Assembly (NCBI RefSeq): GCF_000813325.1
Contig: NZ_BBQE01000008.1
Length of the DNA: 64,000 nt
Reading direction: 5' to 3' (one strand)
Source: Sulfurospirillum cavolei
Lineage (GTDB): Bacteria; Campylobacterota; Campylobacteria; Campylobacterales; Sulfurospirillaceae
Shown here one piece after another: positions 43,792-52,932 of this stretch. Position 1 is the stretch's first letter. Every line of letters starts with the position of its first letter. The notes beneath the pieces were generated by a model, which saw nothing but the letters and a program-made list of their open reading frames with translations, did not search any database and had not been told where the DNA came from. The position numbers were made by a program, and so were the translations under genes.

Positions 43792-45396
43792 GTGATTGAT
43801 TTAAGTACCATCAAAAGTAAACTAGCCTTTTTATCCGTCTTATGCTTTATAACCTATGCATCGATAGGCTACATCTCGTACACCAACAATCAAAAAGCGC
43901 AAACGATCACGATGCGATTGTTAAAAGTAGGTGAAATTCAAACGCTCGCGAGTGAAACTTCCGCGGATTTACGTGGATTTAGGCTTTTTTTAGACCAGAA
44001 ATTTTTGGATAAGTTTAAAAAAGATTCCGATGCAATCGTTGTCCAACTCGAAGAGCTTTCGGGAATTTTAGAGGAAGAGAGCCTCAAAAAGAAACTCGTG
44101 GATTTATCACATCAATACAAAGAGTGGAATGCCGTTCGCTATGCCATCTCCGAAATCGTTATACACAATAAAGACCGCATGAAAACAAAGGCATTTCAAG
44201 AAAGCGAAGAGAACCGTAAACTCACAGACTTAACACACCAATCAAATACTCTTAAAGACTCCATTCAAGAAGAGCAAGATACGCTTTTGCAGTACATTCA
44301 AACGAGCAACCTTGAGATTATGAAACATAGCTCCGTGACGATTTCAAGCATTGTCGCAGTGAGCATTCTTGTAACGATGAGCGTGTTTTACGTCATTGCT
44401 ATCAAGATTGTCTCCTCCATTCAGAATTTAGGGCGAAGTATTCAAAATATCACGCGCCATAAGGATTTTACGCAAGACCTGAGCATTCAAGGCAAAGACG
44501 AATTGTCACACATGAGTGTTCAACTAAGCGAATTAATCGCCATGCTACGCCAATCTTTCCAAACTATCGACGTTTTACTTCGCAACAACCTGACCGTCTC
44601 AGAAACATTCTCTTCCACAACCTCATCGATTCAACACTCGGTCGATCAAGAATCAAGCGTCATTCAAGCCATCACGTCGCATTCGAATTGTATGAAAGAG
44701 GGCATGGAAGTCTCATCGAACGAAGCGCAAAAGGTTTTAGAAAAAGCGATTCGTACCAAAGAGAATATGCAAGAAGTCAAAAAATCACTCTCCTATACCA
44801 TTGAACAACTCAGTCTGACATCGAACATCGAATCCGATATTAACACCCATCTTCGAACCCTTTCCCAAGAAGCGAGCCAAGTCAAAGAGATTATTACGAT
44901 TATCTCGGATATTGCCGACCAAACCAATTTATTGGCACTCAATGCCGCCATCGAAGCCGCGAGAGCAGGAGAACACGGGCGAGGATTTGCCGTTGTTGCC
45001 GATGAAGTGCGAAAACTTGCCGAACGAACGCAAAAAAGCTTAGTCGACACGAATGCAACCATCAACGTCATTGTTCAATCGGTCGGCGATATTTCGGAAA
45101 AAATGAACCGCAACATAGAGCGCATCCAAAACCTTGTAAGCTCGTCGCTTAGGGTCAATGAGCACACGGATACCACCACGCATACTCTAGCAGATACGAT
45201 CAATCTTATCCAAAAGCTCTACGACGATACCAAAGAGAACGTACTCACAACGGGGAAAATCATGCACCACATTAACGTCGTAAGCAACTTCTCTACCGAA
45301 AATACAAAGAGCGCCCAAGCTATATCCGTCTCAGCCGATACTCTGTATCGTATGAGCGTTAATCTTAAAGAAGAAATTGCTATTTATAAAATATAA
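43792..45396 (+). CDS. Methyl-accepting chemotaxis protein
   Basis: 534 residues with a GTG start (AAAGGA upstream). Helix 1 near residues 12-30, a helical-bundle periplasmic sensor (about 35-180), helix 2, HAMP, and the signalling hairpin with LLALNAAIEAARAGEHGRGF. The hairpin is nearly identical to that of the receptor at 31531, so they talk to the same CheA/CheW array. The position next to TonB/binding-protein genes suggests it may sense the same ligand or its binding protein. Confidence 0.9.
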   Translation: MIDLSTIKSKLAFLSVLCFITYASIGYISYTNNQKAQTITMRLLKVGEIQTLASETSADLRGFRLFLDQKFLDKFKKDSDAIVVQLEELSGILEEESLKKKLVDLSHQYKEWNAVRYAISEIVIHNKDRMKTKAFQESEENRKLTDLTHQSNTLKDSIQEEQDTLLQYIQTSNLEIMKHSSVTISSIVAVSILVTMSVFYVIAIKIVSSIQNLGRSIQNITRHKDFTQDLSIQGKDELSHMSVQLSELIAMLRQSFQTIDVLLRNNLTVSETFSSTTSSIQHSVDQESSVIQAITSHSNCMKEGMEVSSNEAQKVLEKAIRTKENMQEVKKSLSYTIEQLSLTSNIESDINTHLRTLSQEASQVKEIITIISDIADQTNLLALNAAIEAARAGEHGRGFAVVADEVRKLAERTQKSLVDTNATINVIVQSVGDISEKMNRNIERIQNLVSSSLRVNEHTDTTTHTLADTINLIQKLYDDTKENVLTTGKIMHHINVVSNFSTENTKSAQAISVSADTLYRMSVNLKEEIAIYKI

Positions 45397-45427
45397 CCGC
45401 TAAACCAAATTCGCTAGAAAAGATTTC

Positions 45428-45437
45428 TTACATGTAA
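45428..45437. repeat. TTACATGTAA palindrome between convergent genes
   Basis: Perfect copy of the recurrent 10-mer in the spacer between the chemoreceptor and the convergent binding-protein gene. Confidence 0.6.
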
Positions 45438-45444
45438 CTATAGT

Positions 45445-46473
45445 TTATCGCGGTGGAATACCTTGTATGATCATTCTTGCTTCTTCTTTACTGAGAGGAT
45501 AGTCAAAAAAGCGTGTGTAAAAAGAGATGGTTTCTTGTTCAATATCGAATGTTTTAAATATCTCAGGATAGAAAATCTGTGCCGCCCATTGCACTTGCAA
45601 AATCGCCTCGGCACTGTATCTGTCCCAAAAAAACATTCCTTTGGGGTTGATATAAACTTTTTTTGTTTGGACTGCGGCAATCGTTTTAAATACAGGATTT
45701 TCTAAAAAATCACTCGCTTGAACACTTCTGGAAGACGATCCGATAATGACAATGTCAGGATTCCATGCAACAATTTGTTCTATCGAAACTGTCTTGCTAG
45801 GACCTCTAAGTTCACTTGCGACATTAATCCCTCCTGCTAAACGTATCCATGCATCCATCATCGAATCTGAACCATCTGCAACATACGACGCTCCAATACC
45901 GCTTAGATGTAAAACTTTTGGCTTTTGATTTTGTGGAATGGGTTTGAGTTTTGTTTCTATGGAACGTGTTACCTCTTCTAAATACGTAGCATACGCTTCT
46001 GCTTTGATCAGTGCTTTTTGCCCCAACACTTTTCCAGTGAGTAACACCGTTTCTTTCAAAGAAGAAAAATCGACCAATGAAAGCTCAAAAACATTCAGAC
46101 CAAGGCTTTTAAAAAGCTCTCTATTTCTATTGCCTGAAGAGACAAAAACGACGTCAGGCTTCGCTTTGAGCAACTCTTCCATCGACCCCATTGCCCCAGA
46201 ATCTGTACTAAACGCTACTGTAGCTTTTTGCATATGAGGATTGATTTTATACAGCCATGGACACATTTGCGGTGTAACGATAGTGGCTACAATTTTATCA
46301 CCCGATCCTAGCATCGTTACAATCGCATTATGCGCAGGCCACGCATCGGCAATACGCTCTATCGAATGAGGAAAGCTTACACTGTTATTGGCAGCATCAG
46401 TCCAAGTCTGCTGGGCAAAAGCAGAAGTGTAGCCGATCAATAGCATAAAAAAGATATAAATCCCATGCTTCAT
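45445..46473 (-). CDS. Second periplasmic siderophore/corrinoid-type binding protein
   Basis: 342 residues from ATG 46473 (GGAG upstream); an in-frame TTG at 46485 was rejected. A signal peptide (IYIFFMLLIGYTSAFAQ) is followed by a class III binder with WTDAANNSVSFPHSIERIADAW, MEELLKAKPDVVFVSS and SIEQIVAWNPDIVIIGS. It shares the layout and the FYTRFFDYPLS-type tail with the protein at 42552 (there FYATFFGVKL), so they are paralogues. No membrane partners are adjacent. Confidence 0.87.
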   Translation of the reverse strand: MKHGIYIFFMLLIGYTSAFAQQTWTDAANNSVSFPHSIERIADAWPAHNAIVTMLGSGDKIVATIVTPQMCPWLYKINPHMQKATVAFSTDSGAMGSMEELLKAKPDVVFVSSGNRNRELFKSLGLNVFELSLVDFSSLKETVLLTGKVLGQKALIKAEAYATYLEEVTRSIETKLKPIPQNQKPKVLHLSGIGASYVADGSDSMMDAWIRLAGGINVASELRGPSKTVSIEQIVAWNPDIVIIGSSSRSVQASDFLENPVFKTIAAVQTKKVYINPKGMFFWDRYSAEAILQVQWAAQIFYPEIFKTFDIEQETISFYTRFFDYPLSKEEARMIIQGIPPR

Positions 46474-46512
46474 AATGCGCTCCAAAGGTAAAGAGGTTTC
46501 ATGACTTACGGT

Positions 46513-46522
46513 TTACATGTAA
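46513..46522. repeat. TTACATGTAA palindrome between binding-protein gene and moeA
   Basis: Perfect copy of the recurrent 10-mer in the 83-bp spacer between the binding-protein start and the moeA stop. Confidence 0.6.
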
Positions 46523-46556
46523 GGATTTAAAAAAGACTTGTAGTATTGCTAGACGT

Positions 46557-47774
46557 TTAAATATCCAGCAACACCACATCCACCGTCTCGCCTTTTTCGA
46601 TTTTTTGGACGTCCTTTTCGACGCGTAAAAGCACGGGGTTGTCTAAGAGGTTGTTGAGGATGGCGCTACTGCCCTCTTTTTTACCTTCCAAGTCAACCAC
46701 AAGTTGTCCCTCAAAAAAGCGAAGATTGCAGGCGGTAAATTCGACGAATTTGGAGCGTTTTTTGTAAGCTTCGCCCATATAAGCTTTACATGTAGGCAGT
46801 GCAAAGTTTTGTGCGCACATCTTGCGAAGCAAAGGCGCGATAAATAAAAACGTACACACCGATGCGCTGTAAGGAAATCCGGGAAGCGCGTAGATGTATT
46901 TGTGGTCGGCCTTGACGACGCGGATATGACGTCCCGGTTTCATGTACGAACCGTCGATGATGTTTTGCGTTTTCATATCGGTCAAGATACTTTGCAAATA
47001 ATCAAAATCCCCCACGCTTCCTCCGCCGGTCGTCACGACGATGTCGCTCCAACGCAATGCTTGGCGAAGCTGTTGTTCGATCAATGCGCGATCGTCGCGG
47101 ATCAGTTTAAAACGCATCGTTTCGCAATGCATCTGTTTTAAAATCGCTTCGACGGTGACGTGGTTGGAGCTGTGTATCTGTGCGTGCGAGGTTTTAGGCT
47201 CTCCAAAATCAAGAATTTCGTTACCGGTGGAGAGAATAGCAACGCGAGGACGTATAAACACTTCGACTTGCACCATGCCAAGTTCCGCCATTACGCCGAT
47301 TTGCGCGAAACCGATCTTCGTGCCTTTTTTGATAAGCACTTCGCCCGCTTTGTAATTCTCGCCGATAGGACGTACCGCAAAACCTTTGGAAACGGCGGAG
47401 GTGATGCGAATTGCGTCGTTTTCGACTTCGACGTTTTCGATGGGAATTAGCGTATCGCTTCCTTCGCTCATCAGCGTTCCGGTAAAGGTTTTCACGCATT
47501 GACCTTTGGTTACGACGTTGCGCGCTTCTTCTCCGGCGGGAACGTAATCGCTGATCGTCAATTTCCCCAATTGCTGATCGACGAATCGAATCGCATAGCC
47601 GTCCATCGAAGCGGTTTCATGGGTTGGATTGTTCTCTTTGGCGACAATATCGACGGCTAAGATGCGCCCTAAAGCATCTGCGACAAAAAGATTTTCGCGC
47701 CCGAACTCGCAATCTATCGAAGCCTCTAACGCTTGAAGCGTTTCGTCAAAAGGGGGAAAATGCGTGTTATTCAT
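46557..47774 (-). CDS. moeA: Molybdopterin molybdenumtransferase MoeA
   Basis: 405 residues from ATG 47774, which overlaps the moaE stop (ATGA). Blocks ETASMDGYAIRF, ALGRILAVDI, IGENYKAGE, the MoaB-like GGGSVGDFDYL and LPGFPYSASVC define MoeA. It inserts molybdate into adenylylated molybdopterin. Supports the FDH-like enzyme in this window and other molybdoenzymes. An extended reading to 47864 lies inside moaE. Confidence 0.95.
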   Translation of the reverse strand: MNNTHFPPFDETLQALEASIDCEFGRENLFVADALGRILAVDIVAKENNPTHETASMDGYAIRFVDQQLGKLTISDYVPAGEEARNVVTKGQCVKTFTGTLMSEGSDTLIPIENVEVENDAIRITSAVSKGFAVRPIGENYKAGEVLIKKGTKIGFAQIGVMAELGMVQVEVFIRPRVAILSTGNEILDFGEPKTSHAQIHSSNHVTVEAILKQMHCETMRFKLIRDDRALIEQQLRQALRWSDIVVTTGGGSVGDFDYLQSILTDMKTQNIIDGSYMKPGRHIRVVKADHKYIYALPGFPYSASVCTFLFIAPLLRKMCAQNFALPTCKAYMGEAYKKRSKFVEFTACNLRFFEGQLVVDLEGKKEGSSAILNNLLDNPVLLRVEKDVQKIEKGETVDVVLLDI

Positions 47775-48217
47775 GCGTCCGCCTTTAAAAGACCGTGTCC
47801 TTGAAGCAAGTGCGAACGCTCTTTGGCGTAAACGCGCTTTCCGCCGATGAGATCGTACTTCCAAATCGGTGCGTTGGCTTTGAAATCTTCCACAAAATCG
47901 TTGATCATCGAAAGGGCGACTTTACGTTTGGGAGAGACGACCGCCGCGATGTAAGAAGAGGTGTGATTGGGCACGTCTCCGCGTGAATGCGCCATCAACA
48001 AGTAAGCGTTTTGCGCTTTGGCCCTCTCTTGCCACGCATCAAACCAACCCTTTAAAATCGGCTCGTAAATATCAAAACTAAGCCCCTCGATGCCGTCTTC
48101 GTCGCGCACGATGCCCACAAAGGGAATGAACGCACCGTAATTTTTATCGCTGATTTGATCGTACCAAGAAGCCAAAATACTTTTGACATGTAAGGATCCC
48201 TCGTGAAGTTCCAGCAT
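47771..48217 (-). CDS. moaE: Molybdopterin synthase catalytic subunit MoaE
   Basis: 148 residues. GAFIPFVGIVRDEDG, AHSRGDVPNHTSSYIAAVVSPKR and the C-terminal IWKYDLIGGKRVYAKE with its catalytic lysines are MoaE hallmarks. It forms the synthase with MoaD, encoded 3 bp upstream in the same operon. Confidence 0.95.
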   Translation of the reverse strand: MLELHEGSLHVKSILASWYDQISDKNYGAFIPFVGIVRDEDGIEGLSFDIYEPILKGWFDAWQERAKAQNAYLLMAHSRGDVPNHTSSYIAAVVSPKRKVALSMINDFVEDFKANAPIWKYDLIGGKRVYAKERSHLLQGHGLLKADA

Positions 48218-48220
48218 GTT

Positions 48221-48442
48221 TCAACCTCCGCAAACAGGAGGGAGTAAAGAGATTTTATCGTGAGAAGAGACGGGAACGTCCGCTTCGCAAACCAAGGTAT
48301 CGTTGATAGCTACGGCGCAGATGCCGAGCCATTCTTGAAGCTCTTTGTCTTCTTTGAAAAAGCTTTTGAGTTCACTGAGGTTTTGAATATCGACTTCGAT
48401 GCTTGCTCGGCCTATCGGGCCTAAAAATTCGACTTTTGCCAC
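48221..48442 (-). CDS. moaD: Molybdopterin synthase sulfur carrier subunit MoaD
   Basis: 73 residues, ubiquitin-like fold, ending in PPVCGG. The C-terminal Gly-Gly takes up sulfur as thiocarboxylate. First gene of moaD-moaE-moeA. MoaC is encoded separately at 60559. Confidence 0.92.
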   Translation of the reverse strand: MAKVEFLGPIGRASIEVDIQNLSELKSFFKEDKELQEWLGICAVAINDTLVCEADVPVSSHDKISLLPPVCGG

Positions 48443-48492
48443 GCACTATCCTTCCAAATAAAGAGGCGTTAAAGGCAAAAGCCTTTAACGAT

Positions 48493-49479
48493 TTAAACAG
48501 GTAATATTCGTATATTTTTACTTAATTTCTCTTGTAAAACCGCTTCGATAGCAAAAAGCGTCCCCGTAGAGCTGCTCGCACATCCGCTGCAAGCGCCCAA
48601 ATAACGGATATAAACGTCGCTCATACCCTCACTTTCTTTAATATCGAGAATCTCAAGATTGCCGCCGTCCATGACAAGCATCGGACGAATATTTTCATCG
48701 ATCACTTTTTCGATCTCTTGGAATTTCTTAACGACGGTCAAGTCGTCGAAATTAACCGTATGCGTGCCCTCGACTTTAACGTTGGACATCGCAAGCAAAC
48801 GGTCGTGCTCCATCTCGGCGCGCGTATCGCGTAAGATATCTTCCAAATAGTACTCGCGTGCTTCATGACCGCCCGGTTTGATACAGGATTTACAAAACGC
48901 ACCCGCTTTGGTGTAGTTCGTGATCTGCTCGACGGTCGTGAGATTGTTGATGCGAATCACCTCTTTAATCGTTCCAAGGCTGACGCGCGCACATTCGCAT
49001 ACGATGATTTCGTCCTCAAACGAAGCCGCATCCACGCCCTTAAACGAAGCGGCGGCGGCTTTAATAACGTCGTACGCCATAACAGAACAGTGCATTTTTT
49101 GCGGCGGAACGGCCGGAACGTCAGGCGTATCGCGCATTGCTTTTTCAACGTCAATGTTGGTGATCTTCACCGCTTCGGAGACGGTTTTGCCGATACAAAG
49201 CTCCGCCATCGTATCCGAACTTGCGATCGCCGTACCGCAACCGAAACTTTTAAATTTCGCCGCTTTAATGACTTCGGTCTTTTCGTCGACGATCCAGTAA
49301 AGGCGCACGGCATCGCCGCAGCTCTCCGCACCGAAATCGGCGATGATAAGCTTACCGCCCATCCATTTAGCGTCTTCTTCGGTCAACTCGCCCATATTGC
49401 GAGGATGATTCATCAAATCTTGTACTTTTTGGCTGTACTCTTCCCAGATAGAGCCGCCGATCAAACTGTCTTTTGCCAT
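48493..49479 (-). CDS. nifU: NifU-type iron-sulfur scaffold
   Basis: 328 residues with three modules. An N-terminal IscU-like domain (to about 130; GCGTAIASSD and a Cys in MHCSVMAYD). A central [2Fe-2S] BFD-like domain (CECARVSLGTIKEVI and CKSCIKPGG). A C-terminal NifU domain with YLGACSGCASS. It builds Fe-S clusters with sulfur from NifS. In Campylobacterota this pair is the general Fe-S system, so it need not imply nitrogen fixation. Confidence 0.95.
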   Translation of the reverse strand: MAKDSLIGGSIWEEYSQKVQDLMNHPRNMGELTEEDAKWMGGKLIIADFGAESCGDAVRLYWIVDEKTEVIKAAKFKSFGCGTAIASSDTMAELCIGKTVSEAVKITNIDVEKAMRDTPDVPAVPPQKMHCSVMAYDVIKAAAASFKGVDAASFEDEIIVCECARVSLGTIKEVIRINNLTTVEQITNYTKAGAFCKSCIKPGGHEAREYYLEDILRDTRAEMEHDRLLAMSNVKVEGTHTVNFDDLTVVKKFQEIEKVIDENIRPMLVMDGGNLEILDIKESEGMSDVYIRYLGACSGCASSSTGTLFAIEAVLQEKLSKNIRILPV

Positions 49480-49519
49480 TTTTTATTCCTTTTAATTCTT
49501 TGTACATATCACAACAAAA

Positions 49520-49557
49520 GCACCAAAGGTGCGCGGGCTCTCTGCGTGAGAGAACCC
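49520..49557 (-). promoter_or_regulatory. Two consecutive hairpins between nifS and nifU
   Basis: Stem GCACC/GGTGC at 49520-49532, then a larger one (GGGCTCTCT with AGAGAACCC) at 49535-49557, in the 158-bp nifS-nifU spacer. No T-run follows. They may uncouple nifS and nifU expression by processing or partial termination. Confidence 0.5.
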
Positions 49558-49637
49558 AGTGTTAACGTAGCTTTTTCACAGAAACTTCGTTTTGAGCTTT
49601 GCTTTAAAAGCGTGTTGAAAATTCTGCAAGAACTTGT

Positions 49638-50828
49638 TTACAATTTACTCACGTGCCACTCGGGCGCGTAAGCGTACGTACTGGAAATTGCTCTTAATCT
49701 TTCAACGGCTTTGTAAATCACGTCGATAGCATAATCAATCTCTTCGTCGGTCGTAAAACGCGATAACGAAAGTCGAAGTGCGGTATGTGCAAGGTCGGCT
49801 TCCGCGCCGATGGCTTCCATAACGGGATTGGATTCCAATGCTTCGCTGGCACATGCACTTCCCGTACTCGCACCGATACCGTTTTGATTGAGATCCCACA
49901 ACATTGCTTCGCCTTCAATACCTTTAACGCTGATTAAAATCGTGTTGGGTACGCGTTGTTCTTTGGTTCCTACGACAAACGTTTCGGGAATTTTCAGCAA
50001 TGCGTCTTCAAGTTTATCGCGCAGGCGTCTAACGTTGCTTTTTTCAAAATCAAGAGCGGCAACGGCAAGCTCCATCGCTTTGCCCATACCGACGATACCG
50101 GGAACGTCAAGCGTTCCGCTACGGCGTCCGCCCATATGCTCGCCACCGTGAAAAAACGGAGTTAAGGCTTGCCCGTTACGAATGTAAAGTCCGCCTATAC
50201 CTTTAGGACCGTGAAATTTGTGTGCAGAAAAGCTTAAAAAATCGACATTGGCGTTTTTAACGTCGACGGGAATTTTACCGACGGCTTGAACGGCATCGGT
50301 ATGAAACAAGACGCCTCTTTCTTTGCAAATCGCGCCGATCTCCTCGACGGGGAAAATCATACCCGTTTCATTGTTTGCCCACATAATGGAAACCAATGCG
50401 GTTTTATCGGTAATTGCGTTTTTAAGGTCTTCCACGTTAATGACGCCGTCGGTATTGACCGGAAGGTAGGTCACGTTAACGCCTAGACTCTCCAAAAATT
50501 TACAGGATGCTCCGACGGCCGGATGTTCCACTTCGCTCGTGATGATATGATTTTTATCGCCGTGTAAAATGTAGTCGTTGTACACGCTTTTGATGACCCA
50601 GTTATTGCTCTCGGTCGCACAAGACGTCACGACGATATCGTCTTCGTCGTCGGCGTTAATGCCCGCATAAAGTTGATCCATCGCCTTGCGTAACGCCGGA
50701 TGACTTTCGCTTCCGAACTGATGTAAAGAGTTCGGATTGCCGTATTTTTCGCAATAATAAGGCTTCATCAACTCGAATGCCTCGGGGTCGAGCATCGTTG
50801 TCGCATTGTTATCTAAATAGACTCGCAT
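49638..50828 (-). CDS. nifS: Cysteine desulfurase NifS
   Basis: 396 residues. YLDNNATTMLDP at the start, the PLP lysine in FSAHKFHGPKGIGG and the active-site cysteine loop in ASTGSACASE. It takes sulfur from cysteine for NifU and probably other acceptors. Preceded by a 19-bp palindrome at 50846-50864 that is likely an operator. Confidence 0.95.
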   Translation of the reverse strand: MRVYLDNNATTMLDPEAFELMKPYYCEKYGNPNSLHQFGSESHPALRKAMDQLYAGINADDEDDIVVTSCATESNNWVIKSVYNDYILHGDKNHIITSEVEHPAVGASCKFLESLGVNVTYLPVNTDGVINVEDLKNAITDKTALVSIMWANNETGMIFPVEEIGAICKERGVLFHTDAVQAVGKIPVDVKNANVDFLSFSAHKFHGPKGIGGLYIRNGQALTPFFHGGEHMGGRRSGTLDVPGIVGMGKAMELAVAALDFEKSNVRRLRDKLEDALLKIPETFVVGTKEQRVPNTILISVKGIEGEAMLWDLNQNGIGASTGSACASEALESNPVMEAIGAEADLAHTALRLSLSRFTTDEEIDYAIDVIYKAVERLRAISSTYAYAPEWHVSKL

Positions 50829-50845
50829 AAATTTCTCCGTCCGAA

Positions 50846-50864
50846 TAGGATAAACTTTATCCTA
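50846..50864. promoter_or_regulatory. 19-bp palindrome in the nifS promoter
   Basis: Perfect 9-1-9 inverted repeat TAGGATAAA-C-TTTATCCTA, 18 bp upstream of the nifS start. It is placed where the -10 region should be. Likely a binding site for an iron or Fe-S responsive repressor; which one is not known from sequence. Confidence 0.6.
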
Positions 50865-50923
50865 ATTTATTTTTTTGAATACTATTACTTTCTTTATTAA
50901 AAAAAACTAAAAATTTTTAACCA

Positions 50924-52228
50924 TTAATTGACTATTTGTTTCAGATCATTTATCGTCGCTTCAAACGCAAACGCTTCTTCGGGGTTTTGTTGTAAAAATT
51001 GATTCATCTTCTCTTTTTTGCTAATCGCCAAGTCTAACTCTTTGTCGTTGCCTTTTTCATACGCTCCGATGCGAATGAGCACTTCATTCTCTTTCAAGAT
51101 CGAACTCAAACGCTTAAAACGCATTGCCGCTTTTTTATGATCGCTATCGATCACGTCGCCCATAACCCTTGAAGCACTGTTTTGAATATTGATCGGAGGG
51201 TAAATCCCGTAATCCGTCAACTCTCTACTCAAAACGATATGTCCGTCTAGAATACTTCGGGACTGATCGGCAATCGGGTCACTTAAGTCGTCACCTTCGA
51301 CCAATACCGTAAAAAAAGCGGTAATCGAACCTTTACCTTCCTCTTTTCCGGCACGTTCCATCAGTTGCGGAAGCAATGCTAAAACCGAAGGCGGATACCC
51401 TTTGGACGTCGGAGGTTCGCCCAATGCAAGACCGATTTCCCGTTGCGCCATCGCAAAGCGCGTCACCGAATCCATCATAAAAAGGACGTCTTGACCTTGG
51501 TTTTTAAAATATTCCGCGACGCTCATGGCACTAAAGGCTCCGTATTTTCGCATCAACGGCGAATCATCGCTGGTTGCGACGATAATGACGGTGTTTTCCA
51601 AATTGCCGCCGAGATTTTTTTCGATAAACTCGGGGACTTCGCGTCCTCGTTCGCCGATAAGCGCAACCACTTTTATCGGAGCTTCCGAACCTCTGACGAT
51701 CATGCCCATTAAGGTCGATTTTCCGACGCCGCTTCCGGCAAAAATCCCCATTTTTTGCCCTTTTCCGCAAGTCAAAAGTCCGTCGATCGTTTTGACGCCG
51801 ACGCGAAACGGCTCGTTGATCAACCCTCGTTTCATCGCGTCCAAAGGTGCTTTCATGATCGGTGCTTGAGAGCTTGCACCTATCGTTCCTTTGCCGTCTT
51901 TGGGGCGAATAAAAGGGTCGACGACGCGCCCTAACAACTCTTCGCCCACGGGAATCATCATTCCCTGTTCGCTGATAAAGACTTTATCGCCGATTTTAAA
52001 CCCTTCGATAAAGCCAAACGGTGAAATATAAAATGTCGTTCGATTGACTTCGGTAATCATCCCGAGTTCGCTTTTACGTCCGTCTAAGGAGACGATTTTG
52101 ACGATATCGCCGATGCTGGGTCTAAGTCCGCATGCTTCGATGGTCGTCGCACTGATTTTCGTAATCGTGCCGAACATCGGAGAGAGGCTTTTGCTTTGCA
52201 GTTTTTCGCGTAGACGATTGAGCGGCAT
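50924..52228 (-). CDS. fliI: Flagellar export ATPase FliI
   Basis: 434 residues. Walker A GSGVGKST (about residues 165-172), ALIGERGREVPEF, Walker B VLFMMDSVTRFA, and GEPPTSKGYPPSVFALLPQL-type block (here SVLALLPQL) define FliI. It drives flagellar type III export. Its ATG overlaps the folE stop by 1 bp, an unexpected coupling of folate/queuosine precursor and flagellar genes. Confidence 0.95.
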   Translation of the reverse strand: MPLNRLREKLQSKSLSPMFGTITKISATTIEACGLRPSIGDIVKIVSLDGRKSELGMITEVNRTTFYISPFGFIEGFKIGDKVFISEQGMMIPVGEELLGRVVDPFIRPKDGKGTIGASSQAPIMKAPLDAMKRGLINEPFRVGVKTIDGLLTCGKGQKMGIFAGSGVGKSTLMGMIVRGSEAPIKVVALIGERGREVPEFIEKNLGGNLENTVIIVATSDDSPLMRKYGAFSAMSVAEYFKNQGQDVLFMMDSVTRFAMAQREIGLALGEPPTSKGYPPSVLALLPQLMERAGKEEGKGSITAFFTVLVEGDDLSDPIADQSRSILDGHIVLSRELTDYGIYPPINIQNSASRVMGDVIDSDHKKAAMRFKRLSSILKENEVLIRIGAYEKGNDKELDLAISKKEKMNQFLQQNPEEAFAFEATINDLKQIVN

Positions 52229-52803
52229 TAGTAACGATTCGCCTGCGGTGCATTGATAATATCAAAAAACTCTTTGCGCGTGTCTGGTTTCAGAAAAAGC
52301 CCGCGTAATGCCGATGTCGTCGTGTTGGAGTGTGTTTTTTCCACGCCGCGCATTTCCATGCACATGTGACGCGCTTGAATCACGACGCCGACCCCTTTAG
52401 GTGCGATAACATCGTCGATCGCTTTAGCGATTTGTTCGGTCAGTTGTTCTTGGATTTGAAGGCGTCTGGCAAACACGTCGACCATCCGCGGAATTTTAGA
52501 AAGTCCTACAACTTTCCCGTTTGGAATATAAGCGACATGTGCACGTCCGATAATCGGTAAAAGATGGTGTTCGCACATAGAGTAAAACTCTATATCTTTA
52601 ATGAGAACCATTTGATTGTTATCGCTTTCAAACAATGCTTCGCCTAAAACGTCGTTGGGACTTTGAGTATAGCCTTGCGTCATATATTCATAGGCCTTAA
52701 AGACGCGAGTCGGCGTTTTTAACAGCCCTTCGCGTTTCGTATTTTCGCCGATGATTTCCAACATCGTTCTAACGGCATTTTCAAACTCTTCTTGTCTGTG
52801 CAT
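52228..52803 (-). CDS. folE: GTP cyclohydrolase I
   Basis: 191 residues. Zinc ligands lie in SMCEHHLLPI and ARHMCMEMRG, and GRAHVAYIPNGKVVGLSK is the family signature. It opens GTP to dihydroneopterin triphosphate for folate. Divergent from the trigger factor gene. Confidence 0.95.
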   Translation of the reverse strand: MHRQEEFENAVRTMLEIIGENTKREGLLKTPTRVFKAYEYMTQGYTQSPNDVLGEALFESDNNQMVLIKDIEFYSMCEHHLLPIIGRAHVAYIPNGKVVGLSKIPRMVDVFARRLQIQEQLTEQIAKAIDDVIAPKGVGVVIQARHMCMEMRGVEKTHSNTTTSALRGLFLKPDTRKEFFDIINAPQANRY

Positions 52804-52932
52804 TTTTCTTCACTTTATTTCGTAATTAAGACGACTTATTCTATCCGCTTTTTGCTTTTTAATGGATAAAAAGCGAGTTAAAAGCTAATTTTTGCTATAT
52901 TTGAGCAAAATTTTATATCGAAAAGGGATTTT

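Noticed and set aside
48865..49671. Plus-strand reading frame of 268 codons
   Set aside because: Antisense to nifU and the nifS end; Arg/Phe-rich, typical shadow.
48493..50828. Nitrogen-fixation cluster
   Set aside because: nifU and nifS are the general Fe-S system in this phylum, and no nifHDK or nifB is in the window.
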